Shown here: positions 1 to 18,830 of the stretch, one piece after another | Position numbering within the stretch: position 1 is the stretch's first letter | How the letters are laid out: every line of letters begins with the position of its first letter | NCBI GenBank assembly: GCA_034231615.1 | Contig: CM067318.1 | Location: forward strand, 31,699,723 to 31,763,722 | Length of the DNA stretch: 64,000 nt | Direction: 5' to 3' | Source of the DNA: Meghimatium bilineatum | Taxonomy: Eukaryota > Mollusca > Gastropoda > Stylommatophora > Philomycidae | Made by a program: the position numbers and the translations under genes | Notes under the pieces: generated by a model | What the model was told of the DNA's origin: nothing | Databases searched by the model: none | Seen by the model: only the letters and a program-made list of their open reading frames with translations

Positions 1-740
1 GTTAGAGTTAGTTATGTAAAATACAACTATCATAACCCTAACCTGATCCCAAATCTAACAATAAATTAATATTTAAATTGTTAAAGGATACACATGAAAT
101 TTACATAGACAAGGGAAATAACTCTACGTGTACTGCACATGAATGTGTTCAGCTTTACAATTCCGAGCTGCCAAGTAGTATGTTGTATGTAGATTGCATC
201 TCAGAATCCTTTGTAAGATGTGTAATGTGATATACCTTCTCAAACGTTCAGTCTTTGCTGTATTTACTAGTATTTTCTCTTCTTGTCTATATTCCATTTC
301 TGATGTTCGTCCTCCTCTCACAAGGTGACATTTTAATGATCTCATTATTGGCTTATCAAATAATTAATAGGCAACAATAAACTCTCTGTCGCTTATATCC
401 AAATATAGTGACGACTTCCTTTTGTGGAAGCCCCAGGACACTTCATCTGTACAAATACATTTTCCTTTAAGTTCAACACTCATAGATTCCAATATTACAC
501 ATCATGATTGAAGAACCAGATACACTCCTGACCATGGCCCTAAATGCCAACATGTACGTGTCCCCATGTATGTGAACGGGTGGCACATTTTGTGTGATGA
601 AATTTAATTCTTTGCAGCATGCGACAAATCTCTGGGAAATCTCTGAATAAGGCAAATATGTTCGTCTTTCATAATTGCAAAACCTCTCTGGATGGTCGGA
701 AATGCATACCTGAATGTACCACCCATTTCACTGACTATGC
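1..740. other. No recognisable feature
   Basis: AT-rich sequence with no open frame resembling a known protein on either strand and no tandem repeat. The upstream signal-peptide exon of the neuropeptide gene must lie before its first visible exon, but I could not identify it here. Confidence 0.4.
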
Positions 741-877
741 AACTCCAACTACGTAACTCCAACTACGTAACTCCAACTACGTAACTCCAACTACGTAACT
801 CCAACTACGTAACTCCAACTACGTAACTCCAACTACGTAACTCCAACTACGTAACTCCAACTACGTAACTCCAACTA
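741..877. repeat. 14-bp minisatellite, ~10 copies
   Basis: Near-perfect head-to-tail copies of the unit AACTCCAACTACGT. The copies are almost identical, so the expansion is recent or homogenised. No coding potential is inferred. Confidence 0.9.
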
Positions 878-1334
878 TGCATGCTGCGGATAGGTAGAAA
901 GTCCACAAAATCTATAGAATTTGAGACCAATTTAAACTTATAGAATTTTCTAGGGTTAAAAAACATCGCAAAATAGAGCACTGAAGAATTGAAGTCTTCT
1001 GGTATGAATACAACTCAGGAGAAATCACACAGTCCACATAAAAAGTAAGAGCTAATCATCATAACGTGACACATTCTATCCAGAAAGTTGTCTTTTCAAT
1101 TGATGTCCTGAACCCGACTCTATCTTGTACTTATCTGCCTGCCTCTTCCAATGATATACAGACTATTGTGAATAATCTAGTTAACCATTGTACCCATGTG
1201 TTTCTACACGCTTTTGTTGCTTGGTACACCGTTAACTACTGGTGATTTATAACTTGGGCTGTTTTAAGGCTTTTTTTATTCAGTGTTAGAAGGAAAATCA
1301 ATATCAGTGTTAGAAAGAAAATCAAACTTTATAA

Positions 1335-1368
<34 letters not shown>
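1335..1368. repeat. (CT)n microsatellite
   Basis: A run of CT dinucleotides directly next to the C-terminal end of a minus-strand LINE fragment. On the minus strand it would be a (GA)n tail at the LINE 3' end. Confidence 0.8.
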
Positions 1369-1369
<1 letters not shown>

Positions 1370-1370
<1 letters not shown>

Positions 1371-1740
1371 GTGACGCGCCGTTTGCAGAACGTTGTCTTG
1401 ACTGCCATTCTGTAAGTCTCACGGTTCTGTGCGAGCTACCCAGCTTCTGTCAGTGTCATGTTCAGAAGGTCTTCGATGGCATGTGTCCATCTTAGTCTTG
1501 GTCTGCCTCTTGTTCTCTTTCCTGGGACTTTACCCTCCATGATTAATCCATTGTGTCTTTTTATATGTCCGAAATATGTAAGTTTGCACTTTTTCATAGT
1601 TTTGAGGAGTCAGTCTTCTTCTATGTTCAGATCTTTGCGGACATCCACGTTAGTTCTTCTTTCTATCCATGATATTCTTATGACATTTCTATAGCATTTA
1701 ATTTCTAATGCCCATAATTTCTTTTCCATTGTCGATGTCA
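1370..1740 (-). mobile_element. RTE-like LINE, C-terminal fragment
   Basis: On the minus strand this reads as the tail of an RTE-type reverse transcriptase polyprotein. Recognisable parts are WIERRTNVDVRKDLNIE, then YFGHIKRHNGL, then a basic GKRTRGRPRLRW stretch and an ending like NRETYRMAV. The same tail recurs at 6090-6360 and 22935-23015 on the minus strand and at 55796-56215 on the plus strand. The reading frame is interrupted, so it is dead. The catalytic fingers/palm region is missing. Confidence 0.65.
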
Positions 1741-1866
1741 TTGCCTATATCTCACAACCGTATGTTGTCACATTGCCTACATCTCACAACCGTATGTTGT
1801 CACATTGCCTACATCTCACAACCGTATGTTGTCACATTGCCTACATCTCACAACCGTATGTTGTCT
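1739..1866. repeat. 32-bp minisatellite, 4 copies
   Basis: Four nearly identical 32-bp units. The minus-strand translation contains TTYGCE, the conserved YGCE segment found at this point in RTE-like LINEs. The array therefore appears to have arisen by tandem duplication of LINE coding sequence, next to the fragment at 1370-1740. Confidence 0.85.
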
Positions 1867-2039
1867 CTAGAAAGATGTAATTTCTTAGTATTTATAACTT
1901 TATTTTTTTATTTGCTCCATGCAATAGATTTTTCATTTATGATGGTTTTTTTTTAGTACCATTGCTAATCTCTTTCATATCTCTGCCACACAATCTCCTG
2001 TCCTGTTGATGGTTGAAGATATTCTTCAAAGTATTGCTT

Positions 2040-2450
2040 TATATTATGCTGAATGGTTGTGATAGTTTGACACTCACTGAGAACATGGAGAGACGACTAC
2101 AGGCCTTCGAATACAAATATTACAGACGAATTATATCAATATCATATAGGCAGCATTAGACAAATATGTATGTATGAAATAAAATAGAGGTATATGCAGA
2201 TCCACATGAACCATTGCTTTCAATAGTAGATCGGCGAACATTTGCATGGTTTGTACTATATGTGCCGACATGATTCCTTGTCAAAAACAATACTACTTGA
2301 AACCGTCGACGGTGGAAAAAGCAAGGAGTGTAAATAAAAGCATGGACAGACAACATCAAGGACTGGACAGGACACGATTTTTCCTCACTTATCTACATTG
2401 TTGAAGATAGAAACAGCTTGAGAACTGTGTACTGAATCCTCTAATGTGGT
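2040..2450 (+). mobile_element. RTE-like LINE, decayed 3' end
   Basis: The plus-strand translation gives a C-terminal segment with SLTLTENMERRLQAFEYK and YYRRII. Downstream nucleotides align by eye with the better preserved copy at 43905-44250; both share the run starting CCATTGCTTTCAAT and the GGACAGACAACATCAAGGA-type segment. Stops and indels break the frame. Confidence 0.65.
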
Positions 2451-2586
2451 GCCATTACTACCCTGCCTGGTTGCGGGATTATAGATAGTATGATAAAATG
2501 TTGTTTATAGATAGATGTAATCTGTATTCATGATTGTGTTGTGTTCAAGCAGATGTAATCTGTATTCATAATTATGTATTCTACAG

Positions 2587-9260
<6,674 letters not shown>

Positions 9261-9730
9261 CACAACAAATGCATGTAGGTCTAGAAATGGAGTAGTCTAA
9301 ATTAACTAATGTAAGCACGTGCAAACTTTCATGTGCATACTGTGATCTGTTAAATTATACTTCAACAAAATATGTTTGTGATCTTATATCATTCGACAAT
9401 ATTCGAATGTGAATTATAAGTGTATTTTTTTCTTGCTGAATCTGTGGTTAGAGCAGTGAATTTGGTCAGTCTCGAAACACAACTCGGTAAAAGTTGCTGA
9501 CCACATTGTGCTGGATGTGCGGTTGGTTGGTGTCTAAAAATTCTAAGAATTCTACACGATAATAATGATGTGCAAATATAATAATATTTTTAATATGGGA
9601 GATTATTGCAGCAGTACTTTGACAGTATATAAAAATAATTAAGTTACCTACCTTTGTCAATCAATTTTTTAATTGAAATATTTTGACAATTCTCCATAGC
9701 TATGAGTTTAATTTATGCTCATAGATAATT
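9261..9730. other. Presumed 3' UTR and spacer
   Basis: AT-rich sequence following the neuropeptide stop codon. No canonical AATAAA lies close by and no repeat is evident. The 3' UTR boundary cannot be set. Confidence 0.35.
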
Positions 9731-9734
9731 AATT

Positions 9735-11620
9735 CTTGATTAAGAACAAGCGTCATAGCACTGGGAGCATTCCCATATATGCTCTGCTTGCCGTTCCGTC
9801 AGCCATTCAGTTGTGATCATACACTTTTCTATCTTGCGCAGCATACTTTGAGAGTCCGATAAAATCACTGAGTATGTTGATGGTTGCGTTGAAAACCAAG
9901 TGAGAGCTGCTGTCATCGCTTCTGTTTCCATTCTTATACTCGATGTTGTAGAGGGGTTTACAGCTAACTTCTGAGCTAATTTCTTGCCATTTTGATAGGC
10001 CACGAAACCCGAACCACACCTTTTTATTTCTTGTGTTACTGAGACGTCAGTGAACGTTATTGTATCGTGTGACTTCGAGTGCTGCAGTATGAGTTCTTGG
10101 ATCATTTCCTCTGTTCTGTTGGCAGCCCAGTCGTGGTACTTTATTCCCATCTGTATCACCACTGTTGTCATAAACTTTTTATCTTTACCAAATGTCACCC
10201 ATTCACAGCATCTTCCCACTTCTTCCAGCTCACAAACTCTCAGTAGGATTTCCTCTGATTCTGCCATACAAAACTTTCCTCTCTTGATACGCCTTCCTTT
10301 TGTGTCGTCTAGAGATTGGTACAAGAGTTGATTATCATTATTGTCGACCTTGAAATATTCCTGAGATTTTATCTCTTGATTTGATGCTCGGTATGTGTAG
10401 GAGAAACCTCATGGTTGTGATCTCTTGTACATCCTAGGCCAGCTCTCATGGCCTCGTTTTGAACTCTCTCTAGTCTAACCACCTGTGTTTGCGACAGTGT
10501 AAGTAAATCCATCCCATAGTCCTACACAGATAATACCATTGCCTGCATCATCTGAAAAGGGGTTCGTTGCGGCATCTCTGCGAATACCATGATTGTGACT
10601 GCACTGACACCCTTCTTAGCTTGCTGAATGACACTGTCCACATGTTTCGCGTAGGATAGACTTCTATCAAAAGTGATGTCCAGATATTTCATAGTTTGCT
10701 TCCTGTCAATGTTGATGCCCATGCAGGTGGATGCTGGTACTGTGTCTGTGACTATGTTATTGTTCAGCGAGAGCCAGTCGATCTTTACCTTGGTTGGATT
10801 CATGACTGTCTTGTAGTGATTGCACCAGAGCGACACATGTTCTAGATTACTCGAGACACCGTTAATCATGTCTTTTCTGTTTCTGCCGTGCTTGTACAGC
10901 AATCGGTCGTCTGCATATATTAGTATCCTAGTTAGTATCCTGCCAGGTCCAGCCTCCTGAAGCTGCGCTGTATGTGTAGACGTTAAAGAGTACAGGTGAT
11001 AGTGGCGATCCCTGTGGCAATCTCGGTGCTAAAGTTCTGATCTCTGATGTCCAGGATCCCAATCTCAGACCAACAGGTCTGGACATTAGCACCATTGCTA
11101 TCCATCGAGTTATCAACGAATCAATGCTGAGTTCACTTAGCAAATTTATCAGCTGGTGGAAGATGACTCTGTTGTAAGCATTTTCTAAATCAATCATTGT
11201 TTTCACCTTTCGACCAGTGATTTCACCTTTGCTTGATAGCCCTGGTAGATGTCATAGGCAAGGATTCCCGCATGTATGGTCGAGTCTCTCCCCGATCTGT
11301 ATGCACATAGAGTGCCAGAAAGTAAGCCTCTATTTTCTAAATAAAAAGCCATTCTTCTAGCGACTATCTTCTCCAGTACCTTGCTGTAGACATTTTGTAA
11401 GGTCATGATACGATAACTCTTGATGTCGGAGGTGTCTTTGCCTGACTTTGACAGACGGACAAGGTAACTGTGTAACCACTCTTCTGGTATGCGTCCTGTT
11501 TTCAGACGTGTGTTGAAATCATAAACAATTGTTTTTAGCCGGTCGTCTGCAATTTCTTTCAGGAGACCGTAGCGTATTGCGTCGGGTCCTGGTTCACCAT
11601 CTGATGTTTTCTTTCTGATA
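9735..11620 (-). mobile_element. I-like LINE with RT and RNase H, disrupted
   Basis: Read on the minus strand from 11620 down: PGPDAIRYGLLKEIADD, EEWLHSYLVRLSKSGKD, KVLEKIVARRMAFYLENRG, ILAYDIYQGYQAKVKS, MIDLENAYNRVIFHQLI and LPQGSPLSPVLFNVYT. Then comes a region with ICVYADD-like remains, and RNase H: FTDVSVTQEIKRCGSGFVAY, METEAM and ILSDSQSMLRKIEK. It ends EHIWECSQCYDACS-stop, a C-terminal Cys motif. Frames break at several points, so it is inactive. The 3' flank carries a CAAGAAT-like tail, as does the related tail at 57295-57520. The overall type is an RNase H-bearing I/nimbus-like LINE. Confidence 0.8.
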
Positions 11621-11629
11621 CGTTTTCAG

Positions 11630-11885
11630 TAAGAAAACGGGGCATTACCTAATAAAAGGAAAACCAATTATAAGGGTTATTCTGCAAGACTGCAGTACAC
11701 TAAACCAGTGTTATAAACCACTAAACTATAAGGGAAGAACACTGGCCCACAAAGATGGATATCCACAGAAAGATGTATGGGAGCACTGAGGAGCTTTCAA
11801 ATACATCAGTATTTATTAGGAAAGCAGGACTTGCTGTGTAGACATGTCAAACTGCGAACGAGAAGAAGAAGGAAATAAGGGTTAT
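11630..11885 (+). mobile_element. I-like LINE (GAA-tail family), 3' terminal piece
   Basis: The plus strand shows the end of a LINE ORF and 3' UTR: ILQDCSTLNQCYK, GRTLAHKDGYPQKDVWEH, then the non-coding CAGGACTTGCTGTGTAGACA and a (GAA)n tail. The copy at 31430-32190 matches it almost base for base over the last 200 bp. It is joined head to head with the minus-strand element at 9735-11620. Confidence 0.65.
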
Positions 11886-12350
11886 TCGCCCAATTTCGTG
11901 TGTAACAAAAATCCATCTTTCTAATGAGAAGTGTGATTACTTTTTCCGAGTAAAGTCGTTAAGATGTGCAGGGAAGGGGGGAGGAAGAGAGAGAAGTAGG
12001 AATGGGTAGAAAAATATTTTACCGAACTTTTGCCTACATTCCTAGTGCTTAGTCATATTGTGATTTGATAATAAGGATTGAACCACTACCACCTTCCTCT
12101 TATCAACAGGGTTGATACATTTCACTTTTCAACTTTTATGTGTACCTCTCCGACCTGTTCACTTTTGTACAATTCTTTTCTCTCACTTTTGTGTAAGAAT
12201 GCATTCAGTGCACTACCAATACTTTCACTAGTTTGTCTTGTTTTGTTTACTATTAAAAAGAACATGACTTAATTGTCTTTTAATTGTTGAGTTTGGTTTT
12301 ATTAAATAAATTCATATATAACATCAATATAGACACAAAGCACATTTAGA
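11886..12350. other. No recognisable feature
   Basis: AT-rich unique-looking sequence with no supported gene and no clear repeat. Confidence 0.35.
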
Positions 12351-12355
12351 TTATT

Positions 12356-12727
12356 TTTCATTTGTGTAGACTAGAACAATGACATATAATGACATTTGTG
12401 TAGACTAGACAAATGACATCTAATGACATTTGTGTAGACTAGAACAATGACATCTAATGACATTTGTGTAGACTAGAACAATGACATTTGTGTAGACTAG
12501 AACAATGACATCTAATGACATTTGTGTAGACTAGAACAATGACATCTAATGACATTTGTGTAGACTAGAACAATGACATCTAATGACATTTGTGTAGACT
12601 AGAACAATGACATCTAATGACATTTGTGTAGACTAGAACAATGACATCTAATGACATTTGTGTAGACTAGAACACTGACATCTAATGACATTTGTGTAGA
12701 CTAGAACAATGACATCTAATGACATTG
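12356..12727. repeat. 34-bp minisatellite, ~11 copies
   Basis: Unit GACATTTGTGTAGACTAGAA followed by CAATGACATCTAAT. A few copies lack the CATCTAAT part, which gives a higher-order irregularity near 12480. Confidence 0.92.
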
Positions 12728-12939
12728 TGGTGTTTAGATAAGTTGACATCTTTGGTAGGTTGGTCAGATTGATAACAGGGATTCCCTGGGGTTTTGGTTG
12801 AGCCGTTTACATTGTGCTCATGAAGTCCAGTGTTGGAATCAATGCTCGTGATGTCTGGTTTAAAAAGTGGTGGTATTAAAAAAAAAACCCTTTAGGATTA
12901 TACCTTTACCTTACGCAGCTATGAGTGGGAACCTCATAG

Positions 12940-13103
12940 TATCTCTTATTGTTACTTTCATAAGGATAATACTCTTATTGTTACTTTCATACGGATAATA
13001 CTCTTATTGTTACTTTCATACGGATAATACTCTTATTGTTACTTTCATACGGATAATACTCTTATTGTTACTTTCATACGGATAATACTCTTATTGTTAC
13101 TTT
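12940..13103. repeat. 29-bp minisatellite, ~5.5 copies
   Basis: Unit TACTCTTATTGTTACTTTCA plus TACGGATAA; nearly perfect. Confidence 0.9.
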
Positions 13104-13351
13104 TAACTTCAAAATTATTATATAATATTTATTTGTTATTTTGTTCTTCGTTCATCAGAAGTGATGATGACCTTCCGGTATACCTTTCTATAAAAATATC
13201 AAGTTGTCTCGTATGTGCTTTGTCATCATGGTTGATGTGCCTACACTGACCGAACATTTCCTTGCTTACGTTTGGGCACGGAATATTAAAGTTACGTTGT
13301 TCTTGATAAACCGCGGTGTCATTCTAGATGTCTTCGACACAGACTTTTTAC

Positions 13352-13677
13352 ATTTATCCTCGTTTCACAAGATGAAGTGTCTTTTTTTCAGAGCTCTATT
13401 TATCCTCGTTTCACACGGTGAAGTTTCTTTTTTTCAGAGCTCCATTTATCCTTGTTTCACAAGATGAAATTTCTTTTTTCATAGCTCCATTTATCCTCGT
13501 TTCACAAGATGAAGTGTCTTTTTTCAGAGCTCCATTTATCCTCGTTTCACAAGATGAAGTGTCTTTTTTCAGAGCTCCATTTATCCTCGTTTCACAAGAT
13601 GAAGTGTCTTTTTTCAGAGCTCCATTTATCCTCGTTTCACAAGATGAGGTGTCTTTTTTTCAGAGCTCCATTTATCT
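13352..13677. repeat. 45-bp minisatellite, ~7 copies
   Basis: Unit TTTATCCTCGTTTCACAAGA, then TGAAGTGTCTTTTTTCAGAG, then CTCCA. The period is divisible by three, so it produces long but meaningless open frames on the plus strand. Confidence 0.92.
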
Positions 13678-14194
13678 GTTTTTCATGCAAAACCTTCCAA
13701 TATTCTGTTTCAAAAGATTATATAACATGTTCCTATAATGGTGAGGCACGCTCTATTTAACCACAGACTTCAGTCCAAGTTATATCACAGCTTTACAACC
13801 ATAAAAAATAGTGACTGTCGCAGATCTGGTATTCCAGTCACCACGACCTCCTAAGTATTTCATAATATCCTATATACATTTTCTGTTTCCTGCAGCATAT
13901 TCCCATTTATCTCTGTTTCAAGCATCTTCCCATTTGATATGGTTTATATCATGATGTATTGGTGTATTATTATTCTAGATCTGAACTCAGAGATGTGTTC
14001 TGCTGAAACTAAGATTGTATTAGAGAACAGACTTAGAAATTTACTGTTTGATGCTAACATTGATGTTCTAATTAAGGTCAACAGATTTGTGCCAGTTTTT
14101 GTCTCCTTCCCTCCTTTTCAATAACTCTCAAGAATTCACCCCTCCCCTACCTCTTAATTTTCATTTCAGTCATTCATTTTCCTTTTGCGCTGAA

Positions 14195-14440
14195 GTTAGC
14201 TCATAGGGCAGAGATTAGATCTCTCCAATTCTGTCTGTTCAAAGCTATTCTGTGCAGTTCTTGAATAGTATGAATATTGGTTGTTTTACTTTCTCTAAGT
14301 ATTGTTCTTCTGAGTGTTTCTTTTGGTCTACCCCTTTGCTCTTTTGCCTGTAGGTATCCATTCAAGAAATTGGTGGTGTATTCTGTTGGTGTCTGCACGT
14401 AGGACATGCCCGATGTAGGACCAAAAAAATGAATGCCCAA
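14195..14440 (-). mobile_element. LINE C-terminal fragment
   Basis: Minus-strand open segment with KEQRGRPKETLRRTILRE and TIQELHRIALNRQNWRDLIS. This is the familiar C-terminal end of RTE-like LINE polyproteins (GRPK..WRR, then A..R..WR..V.AL). It is truncated and has no RT domain. Confidence 0.6.
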
Positions 14441-14935
14441 AAAAGTATAAAAACATTACATGATTCGTTTATCATTTTGAAAAAAAAAATGGTTAATATT
14501 CATACACTTTAATTGGTGTATAAATATATTGTATTATTGACGTCAACTTTTCAATCCTCCTTATCGATAATTGGCATGTTTATTTAACATTCCTTTCTCT
14601 TAGTTGTTTCTGCCATTTTATGGACAGCTCTTTACTGATGAAGATAAAGAGCAGGTTAAGGGTGACATGGTCATGTTCGAAGACTTACAGAAATTATCAA
14701 CGTGAATACTCCTTTCTGTGAAAATCCCAAGACCTCACAACAGCTACACTGAGTTTATGCACACGTAGATGGTTGATGGATGGTTGTACTGAGCATTTGT
14801 AATAATGTCCTCAGTACTGTGCTGCTGGTTTCTAATCACGAAACGAGAATTACTGTTGATTACAAATAGAACTGTTACTGTTCACATTATTACTGATATA
14901 CACATACAACATACTGCTGATAATTACAAATTGAT

Positions 14936-14954
14936 GATATATATATATATATAT
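14936..14954. repeat. (AT)n microsatellite
   Basis: Short AT dinucleotide run in otherwise unannotated sequence (14440-15200). Confidence 0.7.
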
Positions 14955-15204
14955 TGGTGCATATAAAAATGAATGAATTCAAATACAATTAAATCCAATT
15001 ATCTACCATTTCGGAACTGTTTATTTTGTATTTATTTGATAGCAACACATGTATGTTTACATATATACATTTACTGATTGACGATCGCCACACTGTCACA
15101 ATCTATTAAAGGGAATTTGCAACAATCGATACTGATTGAAATTTGAAAGAATATTTCAATCCACTATTCCATATAAGAATTATGCATCAACAACGTAGTA
15201 CTTG

Positions 15205-15727
15205 CAATACTCGAATACTAGTACTCGAAGCGAGCAGAATCCATCTTCTACTCGATACTAGCAACATCAACCTCTACTCAATACTAACAATAATCTACTC
15301 GATACTAGCAATATCTATCTATCAATACTAGCAATATCCATCTACTCGATACTAGCAAAATCAACCTCTACTCAATACTAACAATATTTATCTACTCGAT
15401 ACTAGCAATATCTATCAACTCGTTACTAGCAATATCCATCTACTCGATACTAGCAATATCTATCTATCAATACTAGCAATATCCATCTACTCGATACTAG
15501 CAATATCTATCAACTCGATACTAGCAATATCCATCTACTCGATACTAGCAATATCCATCTACTCGATACTAGCAATATCTATCTATCAATACTAGCAATA
15601 TCCATCTACTCGATACTAGCAATATCTATCTATCAATACTAGCAATATCCATCTACTCGATACTAGCAAAATCAACATCTACTCGATACTAGCAATATCC
15701 ATCTACTCCATACTAGCAACATCCATC
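15205..15727. repeat. 24-bp minisatellite, ~20 copies
   Basis: Unit TACTCGATACTAGCAATATC plus CATC, with variants ending TATCTATC or AACCTC. Variant units are interspersed, showing internal rearrangement. Confidence 0.92.
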
Positions 15728-16457
15728 TTAAGATTAAGTAAACCAGTCATCTGGATCTTGCAAAAGCTTTGGAAAACAACTACGCATCAGAAGAATTTAC
15801 AGAGAAATACCAATCTAGAGCTGAAAGTAAAAGTCCCCTGTCTTGTATATGAACCAAGAGTTAAAACACATACTCCCTCGGTGCTCTATCATCACGGCGA
15901 TGAATGCCTATAAAAAGACATGAGGTCAAAGATCAAGTAATCTTGCCAGAAAATCTTTACCTGATTAGTTACCGTCTAACACGACTTGGAAACATTTTAT
16001 TGTACTAAAGTTCTTGTTGAAATGACTGAGCTGAAGACCACACAACTAAAATAGAAGCCGAGTTGAAATAGATTAGAAAGTGACATGCCATATACATCAA
16101 AAACGACAACTTGATATGTAAAAACATTGCTTCGTGAATAATCAAAATGTCTCTAGGGAGAATGTGGAGTTTCTGAACATTAGAATTATTAAAATAATAA
16201 CTTCAACAAGAAAACAAGATTTGTGTTGGAAACAACACGTGAAACAGGAATTATAGATGACATATTACGTGTAATATATTCATACACGGATTCAGTACAA
16301 TACGATAATATTAACCGTTTCATTGCGTGATGCCGATGTATAGTGCAACTATGTTATTGATTTCTCAAAAAGTCACCTTATCAACATTTCAAAAAGGCAA
16401 TAAATATAGATCTGCGTGCAGAAATATATTTTTAAAATGATCAGGAGTAATTTGTTG
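15728..16457. other. No recognisable feature
   Basis: No supported gene or repeat; short open frames only. Confidence 0.3.
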
Positions 16458-16640
16458 ATTTACATAGTTCAATTACGCGTCAATTGACAGTGCGTTTGAG
16501 TACAGCCAATTCACAATCACTCAGATAAATTTCTGGTCAATTGACAGTTATTCTGAGTACAGTCAACTCACAATCACTGCGATAAATTACACGTCAATTG
16601 ACAATGCTTCTGAGTACAGTCAACTCGCAATCATCCAGAA
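16458..16640. repeat. ~65-bp tandem repeat, 3 copies
   Basis: Three imperfect copies built on CGTCAATTGACAGTG, GAGTACAGCCAATTCACAAT and CACTCAGATAAATT. Confidence 0.75.
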
Positions 16641-16674
16641 AATGGTAACAGAATTCTCAAATTGGATGAAATAA

Positions 16675-16890
16675 TACACTCGTTTATAGGGGCAACTATG
16701 AAATATTACACTAGTTTATAGGGGCAACTGTGAAACATTACACTAGTTTATAGGGGCAACTGTGAAACATTACACTAGTTTATAGGGGCAACTATGAAAT
16801 ATTACACTAGTTTATAGGGGCAACTATGAAACATTACACTAGTTTATAGGGGCAACTATGAAATATTACACTCGTTTATAGGGGCAACTT
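16675..16890. repeat. 32-bp minisatellite, ~7 copies
   Basis: Unit ACACTAGTTTATAGGGGCAA then CTATGAAATATT (variant CTGTGAAACATT). Highly homogeneous. Confidence 0.92.
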
Positions 16891-17299
16891 TGAAAGTGTC
16901 CCACAGCTTGTCATCTAGCTGGAACAAAAGTTATTTTAAGAGATGTCCTTTTTAGATATACATCGATTCCAACGATATTTCAGTTTCATGTTTCAGGACA
17001 CATGGACAATACTGAATCTATCTAAACTACTATCTTGTAGTTGCGTGTATGTCCATTTGGTGACGTTGTTACACTGTGTATTTATGTGCACAGTCGGCTG
17101 ACTTCATTTTCTTAGATACGTATACTTACATGACATGTTGATTTCACTTTTACATCTTTCTCTGTCAGCCCTGCACAGACATTGAGCAAGAGACAGATGT
17201 GTAGCGAGTTGGACACATTTTGGCAGGATTAAACACAGCGAACATTATCTGACACCTTACTATTTTATCGAGATACCATTATAGATTCGACATCAGTTA

Positions 17300-17495
17300 A
17301 TTCAAACATCAAGTATGAGTATAATATTTTATATTCAAACATCAAGTATGAGTACAATATTTTTATATTCAAACATCAAGTATGAGTACAATATTTTATA
17401 TTCAAACATCAAGTATGAGTAAATTATTTTATATTCAAACAACAAGTATGAGTATAATATGTTATATTCAAACATCAAGTATGAGTACAATATTG
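17300..17495. repeat. ~33-bp minisatellite, 6 copies
   Basis: Unit ATATTCAAACATCAAGTATG then AGTACAATATTTT; small length changes in the T run. Confidence 0.88.
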
Positions 17496-18240
17496 CTTGA
17501 CGTTCGTGATCTTATTATTTCTTTGACTTAATGAAACACTGAGTCTGTGGCTAACTCTTCACACAATTCCCTTGTGGGTTATCTAGTTCTGACCCATGTG
17601 TCAATCAAGGTCTGGAATACAAAAAATCTGTATGTTACATGAATGGAGCCACTATCTTCTTTCCAGACATGACGTAGGAGGCGACTAAGGATTGTCGGGG
17701 ATAGCATTATAACCTAAAAAATAGTTTCATTGTCGCTGTATGTTTTGTATCGATTTCTTACTTTTGCCTTGTATCAAATGGTTTCCATAGATGATGAAGG
17801 GGTGTAGACCAACGGACATCCATTTTTGTCCTTTATAACAGACTCCTAGGCGGTGGGAAATACTAAGTGTGACATCAATGCAGATCAGAAATACGAATAA
17901 TGAACTAGTTGGACCAGAAGTGTATGCTACACTCCTCACCGGACGTGATGGTCATGGGTCATTACCGCACTGGGAAGTTTCACATTCGATGACCAAACAT
18001 GCATTCATAAACCCTAGTAACACACAACCATGCATCTAGATAACAAAACGTATACGAGTTTGAGTGTCACCTCTGTTTCTCAAATGTGGATGACCTGTGT
18101 TATTGCCAGAAATATTATTGGTTACAATAGTTATTAGTTCACAGCTAAAGGCATTATTTCGTTATTGACATCATCATCAATAGTTTCTTTTGTGAGACTC
18201 TAACTTCAGTGGTCTTTGTCAGATGCTTAGATACAATGCT
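17496..18240. other. No gene; possible SINE scrap
   Basis: No supported gene. At about 17655-17700 the sequence GACATGACGTAGGAGGCGAC resembles the 5' portion of SINE family A, but it is too short to call. Confidence 0.3.
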
Positions 18241-18830
18241 TACAATTCTTAGGTTCAAATATTTAGGTACAATGATTACAGCATATTGAAGAAGTTCAAC
18301 ATAAATAAGATGCAGAATATGACAGGCAAAAACAACATTCAGAAAAATGAAAAATATACTGTGTAATATGACCGTGTCATTAGAGGTGAGAAAGAGAGTT
18401 CTGCAGTGCTATATAACCCCTATACCAACAGATGGGTGCGATTCTTTGACAATAAACAAACTCAAACGTGGGAAATTAAAGGCAACAGAGATGTAGTTCT
18501 ACAAAAGAATGCTGAGAATACCATGGACTGCCAGAAAAACTAAGGTAGAGGTGTTGAAAGAGTCAAATGCGAAACGAACATTAATCAACGATATAAGAAA
18601 GAGGCAATCTTTCTTTTTGCCACTTCATGAGCCAGGCAGGGTTAGAGAACATAGTCACAACAGGCAAAATTGAAGGCAACACAGACAGAGGGTGACAACG
18701 TTAGAAAATATTAGACAGTTTGACACCCTGGCACGGCAAAGAAACAGCAACGACCTTGATACATAATACTGTGGACAGAGTGCTGTGGAGAGCTGTACGA
18801 CAGCCGGCATGGCACCGGATGATGATGATG
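18240..18830 (+). mobile_element. RTE-like LINE, C-terminal half, dead copy
   Basis: Nearly the same sequence as 30540-31175. The translation includes KTTFRKMKNILCNMTVSLEV, RKRVLQCYITPI and FYKRMLRIPWTARKTKVEVL, with several stops. It ends in a GATGATGAT tail. Here the stretch after IPW is contiguous, whereas the copy at 30.8 kb carries about 60 extra bases. Confidence 0.75.

Noticed and set aside
13204..13738. Hydrophobic frames suggesting a membrane protein
   Set aside because: Explained by the 45-bp minisatellite.
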